Origin: Calothrix sp. MO_167.B12
Lineage (GTDB): Bacteria > Cyanobacteriota > Cyanobacteriia > Cyanobacteriales > Nostocaceae
Direction of reading: 5' to 3'
NCBI GenBank assembly: GCA_030066045.1
Contig: JASJCJ010000052.1
Coordinates: 1 to 44,023 of the forward strand
Length of the DNA stretch: 44,023 bases
Under the pieces are notes generated by a model. It was not told the DNA's origin, ran no database searches, and was given only the letters and a program-made list of their open reading frames with translations. Below are positions 27,234-35,806 of this stretch, piece by piece. Every line of letters starts with the position of its first letter. Within the stretch, counting starts at the first letter, position 1. The position numbers were made by a program, and so were the translations under genes.

Positions 27234-30200
27234 TTAATTATTAACTCCTAATTTTACATAATTAATTATAGGTTCTACTAAATGATTCCACTGATATTGA
27301 GATTGAATTTGAGCAATATTATCCACTTTGATTTGTCTTGCTTCTGCATTGGCAGCCAATTCAATAATCGCATTACCCCAATCATCTGCACTATTTCCTG
27401 GTACAACTACACCCAAATTATGTCTTCTCACTAACTCACACCATTCATCTCCTTCATTAATTAATATTGGTAGTCCAGTCCAAATATAATCAAGTACGCG
27501 AGTCCTCGCGGATATTTGAGTCTCAAAATTAGCAGCTTGACAAACTACGCCAACATCAGATTCCAATAAATAATTTACCCTCTCCTCATAAGGAATAGGA
27601 TATTCATTGAAAAATACTGATTTATCCAAAGCACCAATTTCTACGCATAAATCTCTCGCCTTCTTGGCCATATTTGATGGCTGACCATTAGACTGACGAT
27701 AAGCAGGGAAAAATAGTTTCACTCGTTCATCTTTTTGATGTGCTTGATGTACTCCTTGAATTAGTGTTAAAGGATCTAACCAATCCCAAATACCACCCAT
27801 CCACATCAAGACAAAATCACCCTCATGAATATTACTAAATACCCCTTTTAAAACTTGAGCCGACTTGACTGGAGGTTGTTCGGGAATACCAAAACCAGCC
27901 ACATCTATTAATTTGTAAAAAGCTGCATTTTGGTCTCTTACTTGCTTGTTAATGCGTCCTAAAGCAGTCAACATCCCTAACCAATAAACTCTTTGCGATT
28001 CATTTCCACAAACAAAAAAGTCTCCCCTGGCCAAACATTGGCGAATTACACTATAACCATTTTCAAATTCTTTTTGACCCTTTTCAATATCTTCAATATG
28101 AAAAGGTGTAACCATATCAACAATAATTTTTTTATCGCTTTTTTCTAGTTCAGGGTAACGTCGCAGCACATCCCCTTGCACCATAACCACCCGATACTCC
28201 TGTGCAACATCTAACACTTTTTGCGGTGATAACGCTGAGTACAAATCGAATCCTTCTCCTTGCAAATCATCAGGTATGGGGTGTGGTGTTGCTAAAGTGA
28301 CATCTAGTCCTTTACTAGTCAATGCTTTGGCAATTTCCCAATGCCGCATTCCCAAACCAATTCTAATTTTCCCTAGCTTGTCAGGAGTAATAATGAGAAT
28401 ATCTTTGACACCTGTGACTATATTATTATTAGTACCATTAAAGCCAAGCTCGTAAATTAATGTATTCTTACTTCTCTTATTATCAATACTTAACAAGGTG
28501 TCACCTTGTTGGCGTTTACACCACAAAGTTACCGCATTACCCGTGGCAGCATTACTAGATACTCTCAGCCAATATTTCTTTCCTTGGGAATCAGGTATAG
28601 CTGCAAAAGAAAAAGTATGCAACTGATTATCTTCAAAGACGCTTGCACTTTTCGCAATATGTTTGATCTGCTTTTTCCCTTCATCTAAAATATCTACATA
28701 CAGCTGGCTAGTGTTTAAGCGCTCAAAAGTACCGATTTTCAGACTAATTTGTGAAATATTATTTTCTTTAATAATTAACTCTTGCTCGATTACTCGACCA
28801 GATAAAAGCTCTCCAACAGTTACTTCCGAACCATCTTCACTGATAGTTATACTCCTTGGTTTAATAATTTTTTGAGTAATTAATTTAGGAGCAGATATCA
28901 TAGTATCTAATATTTTAGTGACTCTATTGACTCTATCGGTCAGGACATTAAATTTGTTAATTCCTTGGTCAATTAATACCTCATATTTTTCTATTTTCTG
29001 AATTAATTCTAATTGACCTTGATGATATTTATCTGTTACTTCTTTTAGTTTGTCGTCAATAGCTTTAATGTTTTCTTCAGCTAAACTGGCTAGTTTATCA
29101 TCTATTTGATGATGTAAGTCTTCCACATTTGTCAGTTTATTATCTATCTGATGATGTAATTCTTCCACAGATTGGTTCAATGCCATTGCCATGTGTAATG
29201 CTGACGGAGGATATTCCGGATGTTTTTTGAGAAGTAATTCAATAAAAGACTCTAGTGCTTGATGATTTTCCCTAAGTTGTAAATGGGCTATACCCTTACT
29301 CCAATACAAGCTTTCTATTACATCTTTTTGTATTACATCGGGCTGTTTCAATAAATCATTGAAAATTTGAATAGCTGCTGATTGATTACCACTGTACAAT
29401 AATGCTATTCCTTCATGCACCTTGGCTCTAACATTCCAACCACCTTCTAAATAACCAATATTCTCTTGCACTTGGCATAAGTGCAAAGCAACTCGAAAAC
29501 ACCCCAGAGCTTCCTGATAATTTTTTGTATGATTTAAGTGAAATATACCTTTATAGAAGAAATAGTAACCCGCATAGGCAGGTACTTGTTTCACGTATTC
29601 TTCTAAAGATTCTGCTTGAATAGTTAGCAAAGAATCTACATCTATGCCATAAGACTGGATAATCTTATCTATTTTTTCTATATATTCCTTCGATTCTTGA
29701 AAATTACCTGTATTTACAAGCAAATCGACTAATCTATATAGTGCTCCACTATAAACATCATCCTGTTGGTTACTAGCTTCTTTTTTAGCAACTAGATTCT
29801 CTAGAACATTCTTAAGGAAAGTCTTGGTACTAGCTAGAACTTCATTCCAGTTCAAATTATCTGGTATGGTTCCTTCCTCTCTTGCTGCCAAAATAATCAT
29901 CCGCTTTTTGCCAGATGAACCTTCACTTAAAAAGATTTTCACATCCTCAAAACCATTTCTATTTAAAAGAAGCTTCATAGAATCAGGAGAGAAGATATTT
30001 AAATGAAACCCAGGGCTATAACATTCCAGCCATTCTTCTTCTAGAAACTTAATTACATCTGAATTTGGGGTTGTTAGTAAAATCAATCCTTTTGGTGTAA
30101 GATACTTCTTAATATTCTGAATAAAATCATCTGGATGGGGGACATGTTCTATAACTTCAGAAGAAGTAATAATATCAAAACAAGATTCTGGTAAATTAGA

Positions 30201-30641
30201 GTCTTCCAGGTAATAAGAAACTATGTCATTTAACCCCAGCATTTCTCTACCTATTTTTCCCATAGCAGATGGTTCAACACCAACTGCATCCCAGCCTAAT
30301 TGTTGAGCCATCAAGACACTAAAGCCAAAGCCTGTTCCTACATCTAAATATTTTATATTTTTAGTAGTAAAACCAAGTTTATGATTCAGTGTTTTTTTGA
30401 TCAACTGCATCTGTAAAGCTAGACAAAATAGTCCGGCTCCTGTTTCAACATAATGTTTGATAGCAAATGGAGAGTTAAATAGAGATTCTTCTTCATATTT
30501 AAGAACTTCATTGGCAGATTCCATAATCGTGCCACAATTATTACAGATAAAATAACTGAGCATTCTATCACTTGCGAAGGATTTCAGCTCCCGATCAAAC
30601 TTAATATCTTCACTACCACAAATACGACATTTTTGTATCAT
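27234..30641 (-). CDS. Zinc-ribbon methyltransferase / TPR / coiled coil / GT-B glycosyltransferase fusion
   Basis: A 1135-residue multidomain protein (positions below count from the ATG at 30653). A zinc ribbon (CRIC at 9-12, CNNC at 37-40) precedes a class I SAM methyltransferase (YLDVGTGFG, 102-110; SSEVIEHV about 164). Residues about 290-490 are TPR-like helices. A coiled coil spans about 490-590 and includes two tandem copies of a 15-residue unit (ELHHQIDNKLTNV / DLHHQIDDKLASL). A beta-sandwich follows at about 605-715 (LKIGTFERLNTSQLYVDILD, FSFAAIPDSQGKKYWLRVSS). A GT-B domain at about 750-1135 ends with TRVLDYIWTGLPIL. The ATG at 30641 is preferred because GGAG stands 6 bases before it and it aligns with the paralogue's start. 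Likely a glycan-terminating or -modifying enzyme; see findings. Confidence 0.85.
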   Translation of the reverse strand: MIQKCRICGSEDIKFDRELKSFASDRMLSYFICNNCGTIMESANEVLKYEEESLFNSPFAIKHYVETGAGLFCLALQMQLIKKTLNHKLGFTTKNIKYLDVGTGFGFSVLMAQQLGWDAVGVEPSAMGKIGREMLGLNDIVSYYLEDSNLPESCFDIITSSEVIEHVPHPDDFIQNIKKYLTPKGLILLTTPNSDVIKFLEEEWLECYSPGFHLNIFSPDSMKLLLNRNGFEDVKIFLSEGSSGKKRMIILAAREEGTIPDNLNWNEVLASTKTFLKNVLENLVAKKEASNQQDDVYSGALYRLVDLLVNTGNFQESKEYIEKIDKIIQSYGIDVDSLLTIQAESLEEYVKQVPAYAGYYFFYKGIFHLNHTKNYQEALGCFRVALHLCQVQENIGYLEGGWNVRAKVHEGIALLYSGNQSAAIQIFNDLLKQPDVIQKDVIESLYWSKGIAHLQLRENHQALESFIELLLKKHPEYPPSALHMAMALNQSVEELHHQIDNKLTNVEDLHHQIDDKLASLAEENIKAIDDKLKEVTDKYHQGQLELIQKIEKYEVLIDQGINKFNVLTDRVNRVTKILDTMISAPKLITQKIIKPRSITISEDGSEVTVGELLSGRVIEQELIIKENNISQISLKIGTFERLNTSQLYVDILDEGKKQIKHIAKSASVFEDNQLHTFSFAAIPDSQGKKYWLRVSSNAATGNAVTLWCKRQQGDTLLSIDNKRSKNTLIYELGFNGTNNNIVTGVKDILIITPDKLGKIRIGLGMRHWEIAKALTSKGLDVTLATPHPIPDDLQGEGFDLYSALSPQKVLDVAQEYRVVMVQGDVLRRYPELEKSDKKIIVDMVTPFHIEDIEKGQKEFENGYSVIRQCLARGDFFVCGNESQRVYWLGMLTALGRINKQVRDQNAAFYKLIDVAGFGIPEQPPVKSAQVLKGVFSNIHEGDFVLMWMGGIWDWLDPLTLIQGVHQAHQKDERVKLFFPAYRQSNGQPSNMAKKARDLCVEIGALDKSVFFNEYPIPYEERVNYLLESDVGVVCQAANFETQISARTRVLDYIWTGLPILINEGDEWCELVRRHNLGVVVPGNSADDWGNAIIELAANAEARQIKVDNIAQIQSQYQWNHLVEPIINYVKLGVNN

Positions 30642-30740
30642 ATTATTCTCCATAATTTTCGATTATCTGGTTAATTAATTTGACTTGGATTAATTGATTT
30701 TAGGGGAACAAAAACATCTATGTCATAATGTATTAAATAG

Positions 30741-32300
30741 CTAAGATTTAATTTGTTTCTGCAAATTTTTTACAGTTTTTTGTAAATCGGTTACTGTATT
30801 TTGTAGGTCTTCTATCGATTGATTTAATGCTGTTATTATTTGCAAGGCAGCCTGAGGATATTCAGGACAATTGACAAGAAGTTCCTGAAAAGACTGTAAT
30901 GCTTGATTATTCTCTCTACTTTGTAAATGGGCTATACCTTTACTCCAGTACAAACTGTCTATAATATCTTTCGGAATCACATCAACTTGCTTCAGTAAAT
31001 CATTAAATAGTTGAATAGCTGCTGTTCTATTGCCACTATATAATAATGCTATTCCTTCATGTATTTTGGCTTGGAAATGCCATTTTATCCCTCCAAGATA
31101 TCCAATATCACCTTGCAGTTTACATAAGTAAGATGCAAGCTGAAAATTATTTATTGCCTCCTGATAATTTTTTGTATGGTTTAAGCAAATCATTCCTTTA
31201 TAAAAGTAGTAGTAACCAATATAAGCTGGCACTTGTTTAACATACTCTTCAAAAGAATTTGCTCGAATTGAAAGCAAAGAATCTTGGTTAAAACCTGTGG
31301 ATTGAATAATTCTATCTATTTGACCTGCATATTTCTGGGATTCCTGATAATCACCTGCATTTACAAGTAAATCGACTAACCTATATAGTGCTCCACTATA
31401 AACATCATCTTGTTGATTGTTTGCTTCTTTCGTAGCAACTAAATTCCTCAGAGAATTCTTGAGTAAAGTCTTAGTACTAGCTGGTACTTCATTCCAATCT
31501 AAATTATCTGGTAACGTTCCTTTTTCCCTTGCTGCCACAAGAATCATTCGTTTTTTACCAGATGAGCCTTCGCTAAAAAATATCTTTACATCCTCAAAAC
31601 CATTTCTATTGAGAAGGAGACTAATGGAATGAGGGGAAAAAATATTTAAGTGCAAGCCAGGAGCATATTCTGCTAACCATTCCTCTTCCACATTTTGACC
31701 AGGAAATGCGACATCTGCGTTTGGAGTTGTGAGTAGAATAAATCCTTCCGGAGCAAGATATTTATGCAGATTTTGAACAAAAATATCTGGCTCTCTAACG
31801 TGTTCTATAACTTCGGAAGAAACAATAATATCGAAACTAGATTCTGGCAAGTTTGAGTTTTCTAAATAGCCGGGAATTATACTTTTTATCCCCAGCATTT
31901 CGCTGCCAATTTTTCCCATCCCAGATGGTTCAACTCCCACTGCATCTAAACCTAGCTGTTGAGCTAAATAGATGCTGAAGCCAAAGCCTGTTCCTACGTC
32001 CAAATATTTCATATTCACAGGAACAGAACTAAATTTTCGCTCTAGTATATTTTTGATTAATTGTATCTGCAATGCTATGAAAAATAATCCAGCTCCTGTT
32101 TCAACATAGTATTTAATTGATGATGGAGAGTTAAATAAAGATTCCTCCTCATATTTAGGAGTATCATCAGCAGATTCCATAATCGTACCGCAGTGATTGC
32201 AAATAAAGTAGCGCAATAATTTATCACTGATTATAGACTGTAACTCCTTATCAAATTGAATATCTGTACTACCACAAATTCGACATTCATCCATCATCAT
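30741..32300 (-). CDS. Zinc-ribbon methyltransferase-TPR protein, tandem paralogue
   Basis: 519 residues, homologous over nearly its full length to the N-terminal half of the next gene downstream. It has a zinc ribbon (CRIC at 6-9, CNHC at 34-37), SAM-binding YLDVGTGFGFS (about 99-109), SSEVIEHV, and the shared FEDVKIFxSEGSSGKKRM segment. TPR-like helices occupy about 290-480. The C-terminus is a short heptad coiled coil (LQNTVTDLQKTVKNLQKQI). It lacks the beta-sandwich and glycosyltransferase. The organisation suggests tandem duplication followed by loss or gain of the C-terminal half. It probably methylates a sugar hydroxyl or phosphate of the exported glycan, as judged from context only. 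Confidence 0.85.
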   Translation of the reverse strand: MMMDECRICGSTDIQFDKELQSIISDKLLRYFICNHCGTIMESADDTPKYEEESLFNSPSSIKYYVETGAGLFFIALQIQLIKNILERKFSSVPVNMKYLDVGTGFGFSIYLAQQLGLDAVGVEPSGMGKIGSEMLGIKSIIPGYLENSNLPESSFDIIVSSEVIEHVREPDIFVQNLHKYLAPEGFILLTTPNADVAFPGQNVEEEWLAEYAPGLHLNIFSPHSISLLLNRNGFEDVKIFFSEGSSGKKRMILVAAREKGTLPDNLDWNEVPASTKTLLKNSLRNLVATKEANNQQDDVYSGALYRLVDLLVNAGDYQESQKYAGQIDRIIQSTGFNQDSLLSIRANSFEEYVKQVPAYIGYYYFYKGMICLNHTKNYQEAINNFQLASYLCKLQGDIGYLGGIKWHFQAKIHEGIALLYSGNRTAAIQLFNDLLKQVDVIPKDIIDSLYWSKGIAHLQSRENNQALQSFQELLVNCPEYPQAALQIITALNQSIEDLQNTVTDLQKTVKNLQKQIKS

Positions 32301-32416
32301 TTACTTCTATATTTACTGACACTCAATAGTTAACATGGTTATAGTTACACAAAGAATATAACTCCCATCAACAAGGCAATTATATTTGGAATTACTAAAC
32401 CAAAGCTTGATTATTT

Positions 32417-33124
32417 CTAGATTTGATAATAATCGCCTATAGCGAATTTCATGTTTTGATTAATAGATTTTCCTTCCGATTGTTTATACTTTGACAATGG
32501 AATGACTCTAAAATCAAAACTGACTCTGCTGTAACCTTCTACATTTATTTCATTACCATGCTTTAAAGCTGAATCAAATATTAGATACTGACCATATTCA
32601 AGCTCAATGGGATGAAAATCACCCCGATCAAATGAACTTTCCATATGTATGGTTGCAGTTCTTTTTGCAGTTGTGATCGGCACCCAAATATTGATTTCTT
32701 CCATGGGATGGTTATAATCCCTATCTCTATGATATTCACCTACACTGAGGTTATTTGGAAAGTGAATCCTCAAGGTCGGTAATTTTTGATATACTAATTT
32801 CTCGCCAAAAAAACTTTCTTCTAAGAAACTGATAAAATTTTGGTAAGTTTTGATAAATCCTCGATCTTTTACTTGATTTTGTTGATGACGATTTTTTTGA
32901 TATTGTGGATCGATTTGATATAAAATACTGTGGGCATAAGTTGCTTGATCTTCTCCAACTTTCAGGATTTTATTTGGTTTTAAATTATCTGCTATATATT
33001 CATGCAGTAGATGGGGATGTTGACAACTTATTGTGTCTAAACAGTGCCCTGAGAAGATTTCATAAAATGGAAATTGTTTGGAGTCGTAATTTCTGATGCA
33101 AATTGTATTTTCAATAGCTAACAT
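32417..33124 (-). CDS. Putative 2-oxoglutarate/Fe(II)-dependent oxygenase (StrG-like)
   Basis: 235 residues with a double-stranded beta-helix pattern. Candidate iron ligands are His132 and Asp134 in YHRDRDYNHP and His189 in SALKHGNE, with Arg200 in GYSRVSFDFRV placed as the 2-oxoglutarate carboxylate partner. The layout EINIWVPIT between them is typical of phytanoyl-CoA-dioxygenase-like folds, and the set recalls proteins annotated StrG in aminoglycoside clusters. No signal peptide. Its place between the ABC exporter and the methyltransferases argues for hydroxylation or another oxidation of the glycan or a precursor sugar. The substrate is unknown. Confidence 0.65.
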   Translation of the reverse strand: MLAIENTICIRNYDSKQFPFYEIFSGHCLDTISCQHPHLLHEYIADNLKPNKILKVGEDQATYAHSILYQIDPQYQKNRHQQNQVKDRGFIKTYQNFISFLEESFFGEKLVYQKLPTLRIHFPNNLSVGEYHRDRDYNHPMEEINIWVPITTAKRTATIHMESSFDRGDFHPIELEYGQYLIFDSALKHGNEINVEGYSRVSFDFRVIPLSKYKQSEGKSINQNMKFAIGDYYQI

Positions 33125-33273
33125 ATTGATGTATTCGCTCCAATGATATTAATTTAATACTTGTGTACATGAGAATACTATCAATGATAGTAGTTTTTTT
33201 CTAGACAAATTATTTATGATTCCATATATGAACTATAAAGATGCATTAATTTTTTCAATAACATCCCTACAAG

Positions 33274-34014
33274 CTATACATGATTGACAGAGTGTATATA
33301 TTTATTCACGGTTTCCTCTGAAGTTCCCGAGAAATTAATTCTACCTTTGTCTAGCCAAATAGCTTTTTCGCAGGATTCTTTAATAAATTCCATAGAATGG
33401 GATACGACCAAAATTGTTGTATTACTATGCCAAAATTTATCAATTCTCTGCTTGCATTTATTTTTGAAGCTTTCATCCCCTACAGATAATACTTCATCTA
33501 ATATGAGAATGTCTGGTTGTACATCAGTAGCAATAGCAAATCCTAAACGAGCTACCATGCCAGAAGATAATGCCTTTACAGGCACTAATGCATAATCTTC
33601 TAATTCGGCAAAACTCAAAATTGAATGGGTTCTACCATACATTTCTGCTCTGGAAAATCCTAATAGTACACCATAAAGCAATATATTATCTTGAACTGAG
33701 ATATCAGCATCGAAGCCTGCTCCTAACTCTATGAGAGGAGCTATTTTGCCACGAACCCTAACTGAGCCATCTGTTGGCTGTAAAATCCCTGAGATGACTT
33801 TCAGGATTGTGGACTTGCCAGAGCCATTGGCTCCAATAATACCGATTTTTTGACCACTTTCTACAACTAAATCAATTTTGTCTAAGACTAATTTTTTCGC
33901 TGGCTGGCGATATTTGCCTTCTAATATAGACAATATAGTTTTCTTGAGATCGTAAGAAAACTCTTGTTGGGTACGCCGTAAAAGGGAAACTTTATCGAGG
34001 CGAATTACTTCCAT
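33274..34014 (-). CDS. wzt: Polysaccharide ABC exporter ATPase (Wzt-type, short)
   Basis: 246 residues. Walker A GANGSGKST (61-69), signature LSSGMVARLGFA, Walker B ILILDEVLSVGDESF, and the switch histidine in LVVSHSMEFI are all intact. It belongs to the O-antigen/teichoic-acid exporter ATPase subfamily. It ends about 20 residues after the core, so it has no C-terminal carbohydrate-binding domain as found in Wzt proteins that recognise a capped glycan. It starts at the base next to the stop of the permease gene, so the two are translated together and form the exporter in the plasma membrane. Confidence 0.93.
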   Translation of the reverse strand: MEVIRLDKVSLLRRTQQEFSYDLKKTILSILEGKYRQPAKKLVLDKIDLVVESGQKIGIIGANGSGKSTILKVISGILQPTDGSVRVRGKIAPLIELGAGFDADISVQDNILLYGVLLGFSRAEMYGRTHSILSFAELEDYALVPVKALSSGMVARLGFAIATDVQPDILILDEVLSVGDESFKNKCKQRIDKFWHSNTTILVVSHSMEFIKESCEKAIWLDKGRINFSGTSEETVNKYIHSVNHV

Positions 34015-34821
34015 TTACAATAAATCCATAAATTGAGAACGCCACCATTGAAAACAAAACCACCCCAAGGAAAATATAATACATCCACTCAGAAGGGAAT
34101 TCCAAATTAAGCCTAAATCAGGTAATTCTCTGGATAAAGTGATTTGACGTAGGCTCTCAATAACTGGTGATAGGGGATTTAAAGCCAATATCGGTCTAAC
34201 TCTATCGGGAACGATCGCTGCTGGATAAAATACAGGACTTGTAATCCATAGTACAAATACAACTAATTCATAAAAATACGGCAAATCTCTGAAAAATACA
34301 AATAATGCACTAACCAAAAAGCCTATACCCAAAGAGACTAGAGCTAAAGCCAGTAAGGGAAAAAGCAGAGCAATTACATTCAATAAATTTTGGGAATTTA
34401 CCAGGGTCATTACCGCTAACAATGGCAGCACGCCGATGGAAAACTGGAAAATATTTGCTGCTATCATTGAAGTCGGGAAAATACTGACTGGCAAACGAAT
34501 TTTATTTAAAAGTGCTCCATTGCCAACTACGCTAGTTAAGGCTTGTGTGGTGGAAGCCGCGAAAAAGTTAATAACTACTAAGCCGGTAAAAGCTGCTAAT
34601 ACATAGTTGATAATAGAGTTGCCATAATATGATGCAAAGGTGGCTCCAAAAATTGTTGTATATAAACCAGTCATGATTATGGGGTTCAGTAATGACCAAT
34701 ACACCCCCAAGAATGAGCCTCGATAACGGACCTTTAAATTACGACTGACTAAAACATGTAGTAACTCCCAATAACGTTGTACTTCCAACCAACTTGATTT
34801 ACTAATAAGCACATTTATCAT
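34015..34821 (-). CDS. wzm: Polysaccharide ABC exporter permease (Wzm-type, ABC-2)
   Basis: 268-residue integral membrane protein with six predicted spans, starting after an amphipathic N-terminus. The family motif LKVRYRGSFLGVYWSLLNPI comes at about 27-46, and PVFYPAAIVP and LNPLSPVIESLRQI in the C-terminal half are hallmarks of ABC-2 exporters of O-antigen, capsule or teichoic acid. First gene of the minus-strand locus, hence the probable site of its promoter (34822-34980). The ATG at 34821 is preferred over a TTG two codons earlier. Confidence 0.93.
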   Translation of the reverse strand: MINVLISKSSWLEVQRYWELLHVLVSRNLKVRYRGSFLGVYWSLLNPIIMTGLYTTIFGATFASYYGNSIINYVLAAFTGLVVINFFAASTTQALTSVVGNGALLNKIRLPVSIFPTSMIAANIFQFSIGVLPLLAVMTLVNSQNLLNVIALLFPLLALALVSLGIGFLVSALFVFFRDLPYFYELVVFVLWITSPVFYPAAIVPDRVRPILALNPLSPVIESLRQITLSRELPDLGLIWNSLLSGCIIFSLGWFCFQWWRSQFMDLL

Positions 34822-35495
34822 CCCCAAACACCAAATGTTCGCATAATTTTCATCTGCGTATTTTATCTTACCGGCTTATTAAGTGTTTAGTTTTTTGACT
34901 CATTATGCACATACTTACTATTTACCATTGACGCTAGCATACTACAATTTGCAAGATCGGTAGTTATATGGAATAAGTTCCTGGAAATTCACAATTATTC
35001 AGGAAGCATCCCTAATTTGAAAATAGGTAGGGAAGGAGGGAAGGAGGGAAGGAGTGAAGGAGGGAAGGAGTGAGAGAATTATTCTCATGCTTGGTTGTGG
35101 AATTTGACCTTGGGGGACTAAGGGCGTGTTTTCAAACCTCACATTAACCTAAATTGTAGGTTGGGGAGCCACTCCGTTGCGGAGGTTCCCTCCGTTATAG
35201 TCAGTGGCGTTTGAGGGACGAAACCCAACATTCTTCGTCGATTTGTTGGGTTTCACTCCGTTCTACTCAACCTACGAATGAGTTGGAAAACAGTCCCTAG
35301 GGCTACAGAAAGATCGAGCCAGGATTATACGCCAGCACCCCAAACCCTATACCCTGTTCTTGGTCACACACCCTACGGTTACTAATGTGCCAGTTGCGTA
35401 AGTCCTAAATTTTTGACCTAAAACTCATTGTTATTACAGTAAAGTACCGGATTCGGCTACACTTAATTTTGGTTGACTGCATTGTTGATAAAAAG
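34822..35495. other. Divergent interval before petP, with repeats
   Basis: Contains the presumed promoter of the exporter operon, a GGAGGGAA heptamer tract (35029-35076) framed by TTTGAAAATAGG (35017) and TTATTCTCATG (35080), a MITE-like element (35121-35297), and the petP promoter region (35300-35495). No gene was found. Confidence 0.55.
35121..35297. repeat. MITE-like element A, copy 2
   Basis: 177 bp. Ends GGGCGTGTTTTCAAAC (left) and, inward from the right, GGGACTGTTTTCCAAC, i.e. the two end types are swapped relative to the copy at 8562, while the interior (GTAGGTTGGG, GTTGGGTTTCACTCCG, CAACCTACGAATGAGTT) keeps the same orientation. It carries roughly 45 extra bases after GTAGGTTGGG. Flanking TA on both sides. 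Confidence 0.65.
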
Positions 35496-35690
35496 ATGGA
35501 AATCGGACAAAAGGTTAAGGTTTATCGTTTGCGCGATCGCGTATCCAGTGACGTTGCTCAAAGATTAGGTAAGGTTGGTACCATCAAAGAGTACAAGATG
35601 ACCGATGGTAGTGGGGTTGGCGTAAAGGTGGAGTTTGAAGATAATTTCTCTACTTGGTTTTTTGAGGATGAAGTTAAATTAGTGCAGTAG
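35496..35690 (+). CDS. petP: Cytochrome b6f complex subunit PetP (DUF2862)
   Basis: A 64-residue SH3-like protein. MEIGQKVKVYRLRDRVSSDV, GKVGTIKEYKMTDGSGVGV and STWFFEDEVK match the small peripheral PetP subunit described on the cytoplasmic side of cyanobacterial cytochrome b6f, which affects linear electron flow. The ATG at 35496 begins the conserved domain; a TTG nine codons earlier gives only an extra, unmatched peptide. Single gene with its own upstream region. Identification is by sequence memory of the family and is fairly secure given the strong motif match. Confidence 0.88.
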   Translation: MEIGQKVKVYRLRDRVSSDVAQRLGKVGTIKEYKMTDGSGVGVKVEFEDNFSTWFFEDEVKLVQ

Positions 35691-35806
35691 CAAATCTCCA
35701 ACATCAGGAGTTAGGGCTGTTGTCAAGCAAACAAATTAAGCTACCATTATCAGCCGAGTGCTAAGTTGGAATTGAAAAATATCGGCGGGAAAATAGGAGT
35801 CACGCA

